Assembly: GCA_029207755.1 (NCBI GenBank)
Contig: JARCOQ010000016.1
Location: 1,183,001-1,247,000, forward strand
Direction: 5' to 3'
DNA from: Chamaea fasciata
Taxonomy: Eukaryota; Chordata; Aves; Passeriformes; Sylviidae
DNA: 64,000 bases
A program made the position numbers and the translations under genes. The notes under the pieces were generated by a model that saw only the letters and a program-made list of their open reading frames with translations, made no database searches and was not told the DNA's origin. The stretch's first letter is position 1, and every line of letters starts with the position of its first letter. This document shows, piece by piece, positions 25,491 to 36,800 of the stretch.

Positions 25491-28400
25491 TCAACCATTT
25501 CAAGAATCCAAGTTGATGTAACCTGTATAAAGAAAGCAAGTCAGATATCCTTCCAGAGATACGCTGGAGACTTCAAATTGTGTTTTAGAAACATGCACAC
25601 ATTGCATTGCCAAGTCCTTTTTTTCCCAAGATATAAAAATAAGAAGTAGCCCTGGGTTCCACAAGAAGCAGGCCCTGAGTCTTTTTCTGGATGCAAATGC
25701 TGAATGCACAACTTGACTTAGAGGGTGCAAATCTTCTGGAAGGCAGAGATGACTGTCAGAAGCTAAGAGCTAAGCAAGCTGGAAGTTATTTATAGAGTCC
25801 TTCCCCTGAATCTCCAGTGTGTGCCTTTGCTCAAAGACAGGCAATATATTTCCATGCCATAAAAATGGACAGAACTGCATCAGTAAATACCTGGTGCTCT
25901 GAGGACATTCCTGCAATCTCGTCATTTGCCTGGGTGCTTGTATGGACAGAATGGACTCTGTGCTAGCAGCTGTTGTACTAAAGGAGCAGAGGGGAGAATG
26001 GGCATCAGGAAAAAAACAAAACTAGAAGGAAGAGAGAAAAGAACTGTAGGAGTAATTCAGCTCCTGTGCAGACATTATAGCAGTTTCAAGAACATTTCTG
26101 TAATAACAACCTTTCCAGCACAAAACTGTTATGGGCAGTGACACACTACGTGGTGTTTTTGAAGCATGGACAGAGTAACTTTGCTGCCAAAGGGCGTGGA
26201 AAGGGCAGTACTACAGACATGATCCCAAAATTCTCTTGGGACATATTGTGCTACTCAGAGACTTGCTATTACCAGAGACATTACAAGCTGTACTATAGGC
26301 TGGTATAGTTTTAAAGTTGGATTTTGTTGTGTATGCTAGAACTGGATTTGAGATAATAGATGTACATTGCAGAATACTATAAAATGGCTTAGCAGAATGT
26401 TTTCTAATCTTCCATGTGGAGCTTGTCTCTCCAAACTTGGCTTTATAACTCTTGTACACTTCAGGACAACATCTCCCACAACATGAGCTGAAGAAAACAT
26501 TGGTAAACAGGAAGCATTGGTTGTGACAAGGAACTAAGAGAAGATGGAAGGACATGAAAGTGAGGAAACCCAGCCAAACCTCCAAAAATGGGAACAAAGG
26601 CACTGAATGTTTCCAAACAAATACTCAGATAATTAAGGCTGTTTAGTTTGGTATTTTTACGAAGACAACAACGATAAAGAAGTTATGTACTACGTGGACA
26701 GTCAGTATCTGAAGGAACATACGCTTGTAAAGGAAATATTCCAGGCAGAACCTGTGTCCCAATCCAGTGTTTAAGAAGATGTAGGATAACTCAGAGACAT
26801 TTACCAAGTATAGCAACAAGTAAACACAGTCATTTGACTTAACTGCTGGGAAGCAACTCTTCAGTTCTAATTATTCTGATACCCTCACAGTAAGGCATGT
26901 GCTTCTTTCCTTATTTTCCTCCAGGAGACAGTGCCACAAAAGAACCCAATCTGGGGCTTAACCTGGGATGCAAAACAGCAAATTCCTGCTTCCCAGCTCG
27001 GCTACAGCCATCGTAAAACACCTTAAGCAAATCATCCTGCCTCCATACCCATCTCTAACAATGGGAAAATAATTTCTTTCACCATTCTTTATTAGTTCAT
27101 TGATTCAGTGAGGCAACAAATATGTCCTATGGCTTAAATGCCACATCCTTAATGCTGTAGGCATCTTTTAGGACTTTGGTTAGACACCTACAGACCCGAG
27201 TACTTATGTACTCATCACCCGCAACATTACATTGGTTCACAACAGCTAAATGCAGAGTATTTATGACCAAGGTAGGTGCCATGCTTTTCATTTCTCAGGG
27301 AAAATAACTGTTCTTACTAAATAAAAAAATGTAATGGAACTATTATTACCACAAAAATACAGCTTTTCAGCTATTAAGTCAGCAGTAAATCTACTGTTAC
27401 ACTTCTCTTAAGATCACTACCTTCTGATCACAGGGTAGTGGCTAACTTGCACTTACATCAACTGTATTGTAGAACATTCTAGCACTTTCCATAAACATTT
27501 TAACATTTTGAGTTATTATACTCTGTCTGTTTCCTGCACGTACATAATCCTGAACCCTGAGAAATGACACTTTTAGAATTCATTTAACAAGATTGCCAGT
27601 AAGTGTTATGCTGGGAGAATGTTCCTCAGAACAGCCATGTCTCAATTATATTAATCTGTTTCTCAGATTTAAAAACAATTAAAGCAATCATAAGGCACAC
27701 GCAGCCTTGTTTGAGAAAGTATGTTTGAGAAGCAAATGCTTCTCCCCCCCCTGCACAGCTCTAGTTGACAGACAGAAAGAATTCATCAGTAAGAGGGAAA
27801 ATTCCATTTGTCACATATGACTTAGGCCAGTTTCCAAGTGCTTCAAATAGAAGAAAAGAAACACTACAAAAAGAAATATGACAGGTCTACACTGCCACGT
27901 AAGTTTTTAATTAAGAAATTTTAAGGGAACCAAATCTAATTTTAAAAAATATGACACTATCATTTTAATCCATATGAACTTCCAGTCTGTTACTGGTATA
28001 TTTTCTTATGCCTGGCAATTAACTGGACAATCTAGCTCGGCCTCAATAAAAGTATTTCCTTCTATCAGATTTCCTCCCCTCTCACCAATTTCACTGGATG
28101 TTCTCCTTTGAACTTTTACTTCACTCACAGGAATCAGAACTCATGACTTGCATTGCTTACTTCATCACGATATACAGGTCTGTCCTTACACACCTTTGTG
28201 TACTTTCTGATAGCAGCAGCTGTAGTCTGAGCACTGCAGCCTCATTTGGTTTTTCAGTGGTTATAAGGTTACTTTCCTTCTTCAGAGAAAAACACATCGG
28301 CCGCACTAACACATTGCATCAGTCAGTGTCCTGAAGAACAACCTGAAATGTAATTCCTCTTGCTCCCTTGGATACTGTTTTCATTGTCATATGCACTGGT

Positions 28401-28689
28401 ATGCTGGACGGGACAGTGTTCAAGTGGCAGTTTCATTAGGCAGCTCTCGGACACCATTAAAGTGTTCTAATAGGTGTGACTTATTGACCGGAAGAGTCGG
28501 TAAACAAATGAATAGAAGTGACAGTACGAGCCCAGAGTAACAGTAATTAGCGACGTGACTCCATGAGTAATAGCAAAATTGCCCTGACCCAGTTGATGGC
28601 AATAGCAACAAAATCTTGAAAAAAAATTTTTAAAAATCCCCAATAGATGGGTATTCCACCAACACTTACTAGGGTCATGAGCAGCCTTT

Positions 28690-29260
28690 CTGGTTGCCAC
28701 ACAATGCACTTCACTGGTATTCCACTCCAGCTGTGTTGGCACACGCAGTGACAGTTGTGCTCCCCATGCTGGCCAGAGCCAGGCACAGGGGTGGAAGGAG
28801 AAGGACGGGCTGGCAGCATTGTCCCAGCACACCACACCTGCAGCGCAGATCTGCCAGGCGTCGGGACTTCACAGGGAGCCTCCAGCAACCTTCCCCTCTC
28901 TGCAGAACACCAGCACTGGCGTGGGAACCCTGCTTATTTCTGCTGTGTGGAGTTCCCCCCGGCACCCTCTGCCTTGCCAAGTGCCATGCACAGTCCTGGC
29001 CGAGCTGCCACAGCGGGCCTGGTGCTCTGCACGTGGTGGCACAAAGGCCTGCCAGGGGTACAACGGCGGATCAATATCCTGCCTCCCGCCGATGTTCCAC
29101 CTTTATCCCATGCCACCCTCACTTATGCGCCAACACAAACATTTCACGGAGCCTGGACTAATGAGAGCCGAACAAAACCAAATCTGGTCTGTCTGTGCAC
29201 GCTTTTTGTCTCTTGGAATCACATCACGTGTGATTTTCTACCTCTCCTGGAAAAAGGGTA
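28690..29260. other. GC-rich block of unknown nature
   Basis: About 570 bp of markedly higher GC than its AT-rich flanks, located 1.2-1.7 kb upstream of the PLA2G10 promoter. Several frames are open on both strands (for example 28,755-29,261 and 28,819-29,415 plus), but no protein family is recognisable and no reading frame stands out. It could be an enhancer or lncRNA exon, an old retroelement, or a compositional island. Confidence 0.4.
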
Positions 29261-30109
29261 ATGTTAGAACACAGAAATCAGAGCATTTTAATGCAAAAAT
29301 AGAATTATTCCTCAGTATGCGCGTGAAGAAACGATTTTATTTCTTTGATGAAAATACCATTCACAAAACCCCCCCACCAAACTACCAGCTGCTCTCCAAT
29401 AGTAAGGTGACATGATCTGGAAAAAGTTCTTGGTAAGTTCCATAAATAAAACTAGTTTTATTTCTCTTTCCATATCCTAGCAGTTTAGGCTTCAATGGGA
29501 TCCTATGGGGGAAATACCCTGGAATATAATAATGCCAAAAAAAACCCAAAAATATGACCACCAGAAGACAAAACACGTGCACACAGAGTCAATACTCTAA
29601 ATTTCAGGGTTCCTGATTGTTCGAACAATTGACAGGAAATGCACTGATTTCAGTGCAATAATAAAAGGTCTGAAGAAATAATTGGAAAGTATAAGCATAG
29701 AAAAAAATCATATAAAAGCAAGTGGTATTGTCTGTATATTGGGAAAGGCAATGAAATTGATTGTAATAAGACACCTAGCTGTGTGTCTTACAAAATAATA
29801 CAAGAGTTGGAAAGGGAATGGAAAAATATGAAAATATTATACAATGTACGAAAAAATTACTCACTTTGGGAATCTATTTTGTTTGAGGTACAATCAAAAA
29901 GTTTTTATCAAGCTACAAATGTCCGTAACTGGTTTAGGAGTTGGTTGTCCTTTAGTCATCCAAGGAAAGGAGCAATCAGTAGATGAAGTCTGGCTGATGC
30001 AGACTCCAGATAGAGCACGTCTTCCGCACTGGTTATAATTAACCACTAGACTAACTTACACCACAGTTCCTGCTTTCCTCTCCAGATCTAGATTAAATGA
30101 CCTAGGAAC

Positions 30110-30465
30110 TGCCGTGATTCCAAAAGAAAATCCAGCCGCCAGAGGCGGACGGTGCGGAGGAGCGGCCCCACGGCCGGCCTGCGGGGTGTGCCCCCTGTGC
30201 CCGCACCGCGCTCCGCTGCCCGAGTGACAGCTCCCGGCGGTGGCCGGCTCTTCCAGCGGCAGCTCCTCCCTTCTGGCCAGATGGACAGCACGGCTTGGAC
30301 TCGGGCTGGGGCTGCGGGGCGCCCGGCTCGGGGCAGAAAGCCGCCTTTTATAGCCGGCCCGCCGGCGCTGCGCCTCACACCTGCCCGCTCCGCTGCCGAG
30401 CGCGGGAGCCGCGGCCGCCCGCCCGCCGCCGCCGCCCATGGCGCCGCTGCCGCCGCTGCCGCCGC

Positions 30466-30499
<34 letters not shown>

Positions 30500-30800
30500 C
30501 GCCGCCGGTGAGTAGAGCGGGGCCCCGGCCGCGGCTCGGCATCCGCGCGCTCCTTCCCGTCCAGCGGCGCCTCCGCCCGTGGGGCTTGGCAGCGTCGGCG
30601 GCCGGGTGGGAAGGGGGGTAGAGAGAGGAGCGTTCGGAGAAGTGCCCGTCTTCCCACGCCGGACAGCGGTCCCTGTCACCGGTGGCCAGCGCTCGGGCGC
30701 AGCTGGGTGCGACTGGCCCGCGGGAAGCCCCGGCAGCCCGCACCGCACCGGCACACGGCAGCGGGGCTGGAGGGGCGCACGCTGCTGCCCTAAAGGTCAT
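30110..30800. promoter_or_regulatory. PLA2G10: CpG island and PLA2G10 promoter
   Basis: A CpG-dense block surrounding the first PLA2G10 exon. A TATA-like TTTTATA lies at 30,346-30,352, which would place the start of transcription near 30,375-30,385 and give a 5' UTR of about 55-60 bases before the ATG at 30,438. The transcription start is an inference. Confidence 0.65.
30438..30507 (+). CDS. PLA2G10: PLA2G10 exon 1 (signal peptide)
   Basis: ATG at 30,438 through 23 codons plus one base, then the donor GTGAGT. It encodes MAPLPPLPPP, ten leucines all written CTG (30,468-30,497), then PAA. The CTG run is a trinucleotide repeat inside the coding region. Confidence 0.92.
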
Positions 30801-33800
30801 CGGTAATGGGCAACTCTGCCAACCAAGACCCGTGTTTGAGATCAGCCTGCAGCTTGCGCGTGCTGTAACTGTGCTTCTATAAAGCCAGCAGCTTTACCCC
30901 CGCTCTTCTCTGGCTATTGGAGAGAGCTGTCGCCGGGCACTTGCGTTTCGAGGCAGTTCAGAAGCAGGAATTGCTAGAACTGAGATTGCCTACAAACCCC
31001 TAACTGGGTTATTCTGAAAAATGAATCAGTCTTCAGGAATGGATTATGATGTGAGAATGTAATTAAAGGACCCCTGCCTCACACCTTCGCACAGCCAATT
31101 ACTCACTTTGCAAATATTTAATTATTTTCTTTTGTCTCCTACCTCCTATTTATTAATCAGTGTTAAAGACCGGTTGTAGCAATTCACAGTCCATTTCCTC
31201 CTGGGTTTTCTGAGGTATTCATCAGTACAGTATCTGATTGTACTTCTTTCTATGAACCTATATTATCGTCCCTCTTTTTCAGATAGGTAGGTGGGCTGAC
31301 ACAGAAAAGCATCCTATGATTTTGGGTTCCCATGGTGACATGGTAGAACCCAATTTTACCTGCAACTGCATAAAATTATGTGGAACTTCAACTGCTCAAA
31401 GCCTGATTCTTACTGAGTGCTCTGGCAGCTTGGTACTCCAGCCCCAGGATAGTCAGCCGGCTGGGAGCCTACTATTTGTAAACATTAATAGGCATTGTTT
31501 TAAAGTGATTAAATTAACTCCATACTGAACCTTTGTGACAGCTGTAAGGATGAAATCCTGTCTTCCAGAATAGCAATCAGCTGTCTTAAGTAAAAGATTC
31601 TCTTGCACTTTTTTTTAATACATTCCTACACAGCTTGCAAAGTCACCACACCAAACCTTGCAAATAGCAGGATCGTAAAGAAAAGAGCCTCAATTGATTC
31701 CTAGAACAGATTGTGGGCACAGAATGGAGCAGGGTCTGGGGGAAGGCAGCCGTGTGATTAAAGCCCATAAGGTAAGGTGCTTGCATAATGGGGCCAACTT
31801 AGGGCCCCACCAAGCTCCCTGCCCCAATTCCACTTCCTGACCTCAGATTGCCCCTATGATGCCTTCTGCGTTTTGATCATCCTGCAGCCTTCATCCTTCG
31901 CACGGCACAAACCTCAGCAAGAACATGAAGGAAAGCAATGAAATCACTGCTTCTGCCAGCCAGGAGTGCTCATTACAGAGCGCCTGGCTGCGCTCCGATA
32001 GCTCTGAGTCAGGCGCCTCAGTCACCCACTCCGTGGGCAGCGAGGAGCACGGGAAATGCAATTTGCCTCTTTCCCAATTGGTCCAAAGTATCAAAACAGG
32101 CAAATTTCACCTTTCAAAAAAGGTACATGTGACAAGAGTTTGTGGAGATAGTGTGTAAGTTGTCTGGGCAATAAAATGAGGTGGAAAAGGTCATTCCTGA
32201 TGGCTTATGAAACAAGAGGTAAAAATGTAAGCAAAAACTAAGGCTTCTGTAAGGCATACAGTTCTTTTTTGCAAGACCTTGGAAATGCATCAGAAAGTCT
32301 GCTTATTCCCAAGTTTCGAGTTCTGAACTACTGGAGCATTATGACTGCATAGAGATACCCCTATAGGAAATATTACACATATTTAACATGAAAAAAAAAA
32401 TCTGTCTTTGAAAGAATGGCTTTAAAAATTCTTTTTAAACCCACAAAACAGCATACACTGTATTAGATGCTAATAATGTAGTTAGGCACCATAATTATGC
32501 AAAGTTGTAATCTCAATAAAAATGTGAGGATGTATCTGGAAAAAGAATCATCTTTGCCTATTGAAAAGTGTAAAACATTATAGGAAATATGACCTTTCAC
32601 AAAAAATTAATGTGTTTCTAATTTCCCCCCCTCTTTGTGTACGGAAACTTAAGAGAGTGGACTTTTAAAACACCTTATAAAACAATGAAATGAAAATAAA
32701 TCCGAACTGGTTAACTCCCTTTTTCTCTCCTTTCAAGGCTGTGTTTGACACAGCTGCACACAATCTGCATGACAAAACCCCAAAACAGACTAGACATCAA
32801 GGGACAACACTGCTCTTTCAGGAATGCAGAATCAAACCTCTCATTCACAAAGTCTTCAGAAAAACAAACAAAACCACAGAGAAGATTCCAAAAACTTATT
32901 CATAAAATATCTGGAAATACACAGAACATCAATTCACTCTCTAACTATATTCCACAACATTTCTGATAAAACACTCTGGAGGTTTTGTTATATGACAAAC
33001 ACAGCAATGCTATCATCAACCACAACGTATTTATATTCTGATTGTTTCCATAGTTCCGTGCATTCTCAGATGGTATTTCATTGCTTTTATTAACTCAGCT
33101 CATGAAGCTGCTGTGACAGAGTATCTATGCCATGCTGCTTTGCAACTGCATGTAATCTATGTAATGTATGTAAGATGCTGTAAGACCTATGTGACAAGGA
33201 CAAAAAGTTTATGTCCTTTTCTTTAAGATGCATGGCGTATTACACTTGAGCTCCACAGGTACTAGACAGTTCATCACTTCTAGTTGTCGTGGATTTAAAT
33301 CAAGGAGCTGGGAATTGCCCCAAGTTAGCAAACAATTCTCTGACGAAACCAGGAATACGACTTGGAAATTCTTATTCTCTTCTTCCTGACTTGCATCTCT
33401 CCTACACCATCCTTCCCCAGTTGCCAGGAACTGAGACCCAATGGAAAAAAACCTTCGCTTTTTTCAGAACCCCAAGGTCATGCAGGTCATGCCATGGCTC
33501 CTCCAGACATTACTGGCTGTCTACAAGAGTCCCCATTACTGAACACTGAAGTTGTCACTTGCAATGCTGCAGCCTTATTGCAGGGTCCTCAGCTCAGAAT
33601 TTACTGAACTTGTACTGACAATGAAGGTAACGCTATCAACGCTATCACAAAAGAAATCTGTTTATAACCAAATGGATGCTTCTGCTACCCAGAAGCAGAA
33701 TTTCCCACTAAACACAGAGGTAATGTTCTGGGACAGGAGCCACGAACAACAGATACTGTTCACTATCTTAGCAAGGAAGTTGAGTGTCAGCTCAGCAGTT

Positions 33801-36800
33801 TCGAAATGAAACTGCTATTGACTACATAACAAGGAAGCTTTTCTTAATTCCTCAGGATATGATTGCTTTTAATCAATGGCCAAAGCTGCATGTGCGAGTT
33901 CAAACAATGCTGTTTCAACACTTCTGCCCCTCGATCACATGCCCAAAAAGCAGGAGGGACAAGATCTGGGAGCGGTCACCAGTCAGGAAAGTACTAAACG
34001 CTGCCTCAGGATCCTTCCTGAAGTGGTTTTTTACCATTCTCACACACAAACCAATTGAATTTCTTACTGAGGTGATTTCAGGAGGTGTTTAAATCCCTTT
34101 GTTTCGTGACATTACAAGTGCCAGAGGTCACCAACATCCCACGCGGTTCAAGTTACTCAACTGTGCTGGGACCGGTATTTTTTCTGTCAGATTTTCCATT
34201 AACTGATTATAGTTAATTAAATAATCTATTATGATACAATCTATTACAAAAGATCAGTCTATTATGCTATCATAATAGATTACGTGTTTATGCAGATTAT
34301 ATAAAAAGTGCATAATCACATCGTTCTTTTTTGGGAAAGTAACTATCAAAGCCTTTAACAATGAAGTCTAACTATTTTTTCTGCTGTTTGTCTCCATCAC
34401 AGGTATTGTTGTTAAATCTTAACATCTTTTGGAATCTGTAACCAGTACTGGGGTTTAGGTTTATAAACTGTTCTCCTCATACCAAAATAAGGAATTAGTT
34501 TATTTAATAAGAAACTCTAATCAGAAGCCTTATGAAACTAGGATTTTTTAGTAGTCATTCAGCTTCTTAAAATTTGCTGTGAATAGCTTGGAGCCTGCAC
34601 CATTACCATCGGGGTCTTCAGTGTGCTAGTTCAACCTCTCTGGATGATATGAAGCCCTAAAAATGTCACAACAAAAGAGTCTCAACAGAGACTGCTGCTT
34701 GGGACTTCTTCCTTTAGTACTGCTATGAGGTGGTTAAAATACAGTTCCTAAAGTAAGTTTTGTTCTGGAGAAGTAAGAGTGAGAATCACTTCAACAACAA
34801 CAACAACCCCAAACAAAAGTGAACAGGAAAATATCCAAACCCCACCTTTGTAATTTCCCTGGAAAAGACTCCAAGCAGCCACTCATTTCCCTGCCTTACG
34901 TCCACCGCACCATCCCGACCAGTCATTTGGCTGCTTTGTCTAAAAATGAGGAAAACCACAACCCTACCATAAAGGACCTGTTCGTTCCAATGTAAAGCAC
35001 TACGTCCTACAAAATAACATGGGCACAATTGCGTGTTGTGTTAAAGGGAAAACACTGCAACCCCGGGGCAGCTAATCTTAGCAACTGGGTGGGCCTGGGC
35101 CACAGAAGACACGCTGGCCCTCAGCAGCTGGAAGACTGGACATGACTGCTCTGCCATTGCACACTGCGCCCAGTGTTCAGTTTGCTGCTCACTGTGGACT
35201 GGGGACAGAGGGACTGGGTCAAGCAGCGTGGCCCCAAAGTGTCAAAAACAAAACCGGACTATTTTTAAGGACCGTCATTTATTATCGATGCTTTAAAAAA
35301 AAAAACAAAACAAACAATCCCAACTATTTAATATTTGCATGTTGGATTCAATGCTAGTTTTTCTCCCGCAGTTTACAAAGGCACTTTCGGGGAAGGCCAT
35401 TTGAGAAGTCGAAGAGGAATTCTGGAATTGGCCGGAGCCATCCGATGCACCACGGGGCGCTCCCCCTTCGCCTACCTGCGCTACGGATGCTACTGTGGCC
35501 TGGGAGGAAAAGGATGGCCCAAGGACAGGGTAGACTGGTGAGAGTAACTACTCATCTGACTGCTGAAGTGCTGAATGCAGATGACAAATAAAAGGACTAA
35601 AATATAAATCAGGCCTGTTTGAGAGAGGGAACTGAGTTTAAGCACACCTCGGATTGCTAAGAAACCCTGAAGCACTGAAATTGTGTTTCTGCAGATCTAC
35701 ACCCTCTTGCCTTTAGTTCAAATTCTCATTGCATTAGTACAGGATTCACAGGACAGCTGAGTTTCTTCGCTGTTCAGCAAAGAGCTAAATAACTAAAGTC
35801 GTGTTGGAGAAGCTTTAAAGTTCAAACATTGAAGCTATTTAAAGGAAAAATTAAGAAACCAAGGCAATTAAAAAAATCTTTAGATTTTACTATCTTCCAT
35901 GTTATTAGCATTCAAAATAATGCACAAGAACTATGCAAAATTCAACCTGCTGAAATAATTCTAAAAACCAAACCTTTCCACTTAGTACTAAATCTCAGCA
36001 TACTGACTATCATCGACCCAATTTATAATTGAACATTAACTGACAAGAAAAGGATTGTCTGAGGTTTGTTCTGGTTTTGTTATTGTTGTGTGGCTTGGTT
36101 TCAATTTCTATGCATGAAATGGAGTCACTGTGTTGTTCAACTGTTATGTACCACAGGATCTTTACACAGTGATTTGTGGGGAATGACCAAGTAATTACTT
36201 AATGAGCACAGGAAAAACAGTAATTGCAAAGTGAGAGCTCACAGCATTAACTTTTCCTATTGCAGATACAAATTCCTCAGGCAACCTAAACACCATCTAC
36301 CTACTGTAATCTGATGGTTTTAGTCCACCAGGAGGAAACTGAATGAATGAATGAATTTATTAATTAATACTTTGTGGATATACTCCGTTCTTCCAGCAAG
36401 TCAAAAAGAAAGGGTGTAATTAGTTTGTAGCAAAAACTTACAAGCTGCCTAATTTCAGATCCTTGTTACTCCCTCTACTTGCTTTTCTGGGCTTGCAATG
36501 ACCAGAGACACTACAGCAGCATATCTTAATGCCTTCTTTAAGCATTAAAATATCATCAATTCTTACTGCTCAGTTTCACAATGTCATAGAAAGCCTATAA
36601 ATTCTTTGTGCCAATAATGACTTTGAGATAACAATTTTGAGCAACTTTGCAGATTTTCTAATGATAATGAGCTAACAGTTCATTTGGTGGAAGGGGCCAG
36701 GAGAAAAGCATACTCACATGTAACTGAGAATGCTCTGAAGATTATAATTAGGTCAATGTATATCAGATATTTTTCTCATCACTCATCACATGAAAAAGCA

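Larger units (their letters stand above)
13613..30100. other. Intergenic region ZC3H7A to PLA2G10
   Basis: About 16.5 kb without a recognisable gene. The contents I can support are CR1 fragments (20,655-20,745; 24,236-24,360; 25,080-25,490), a CpG-rich patch with a CTCF-like motif (16,660-16,815) and a GC-rich block of unknown nature (28,690-29,260). The longest open frames (144 codons at 24,327-24,761 minus; 110 codons at 19,070-19,402 minus; 130 codons at 26,211-26,603 minus) show no family resemblance. Confidence 0.7.

Noticed and set aside
28694..29415. Open frames up to 198 codons as a novel gene
   Set aside because: Several overlapping frames are equally open and none resembles a family. 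I kept it only as a block of unknown nature.
30056..30754. Minus-strand 232- and 189-codon frames opposite PLA2G10 exon 1
   Set aside because: They are antisense to the CTG/CCG repeats (polyserine or polyalanine runs) in a CpG island and have no independent support.
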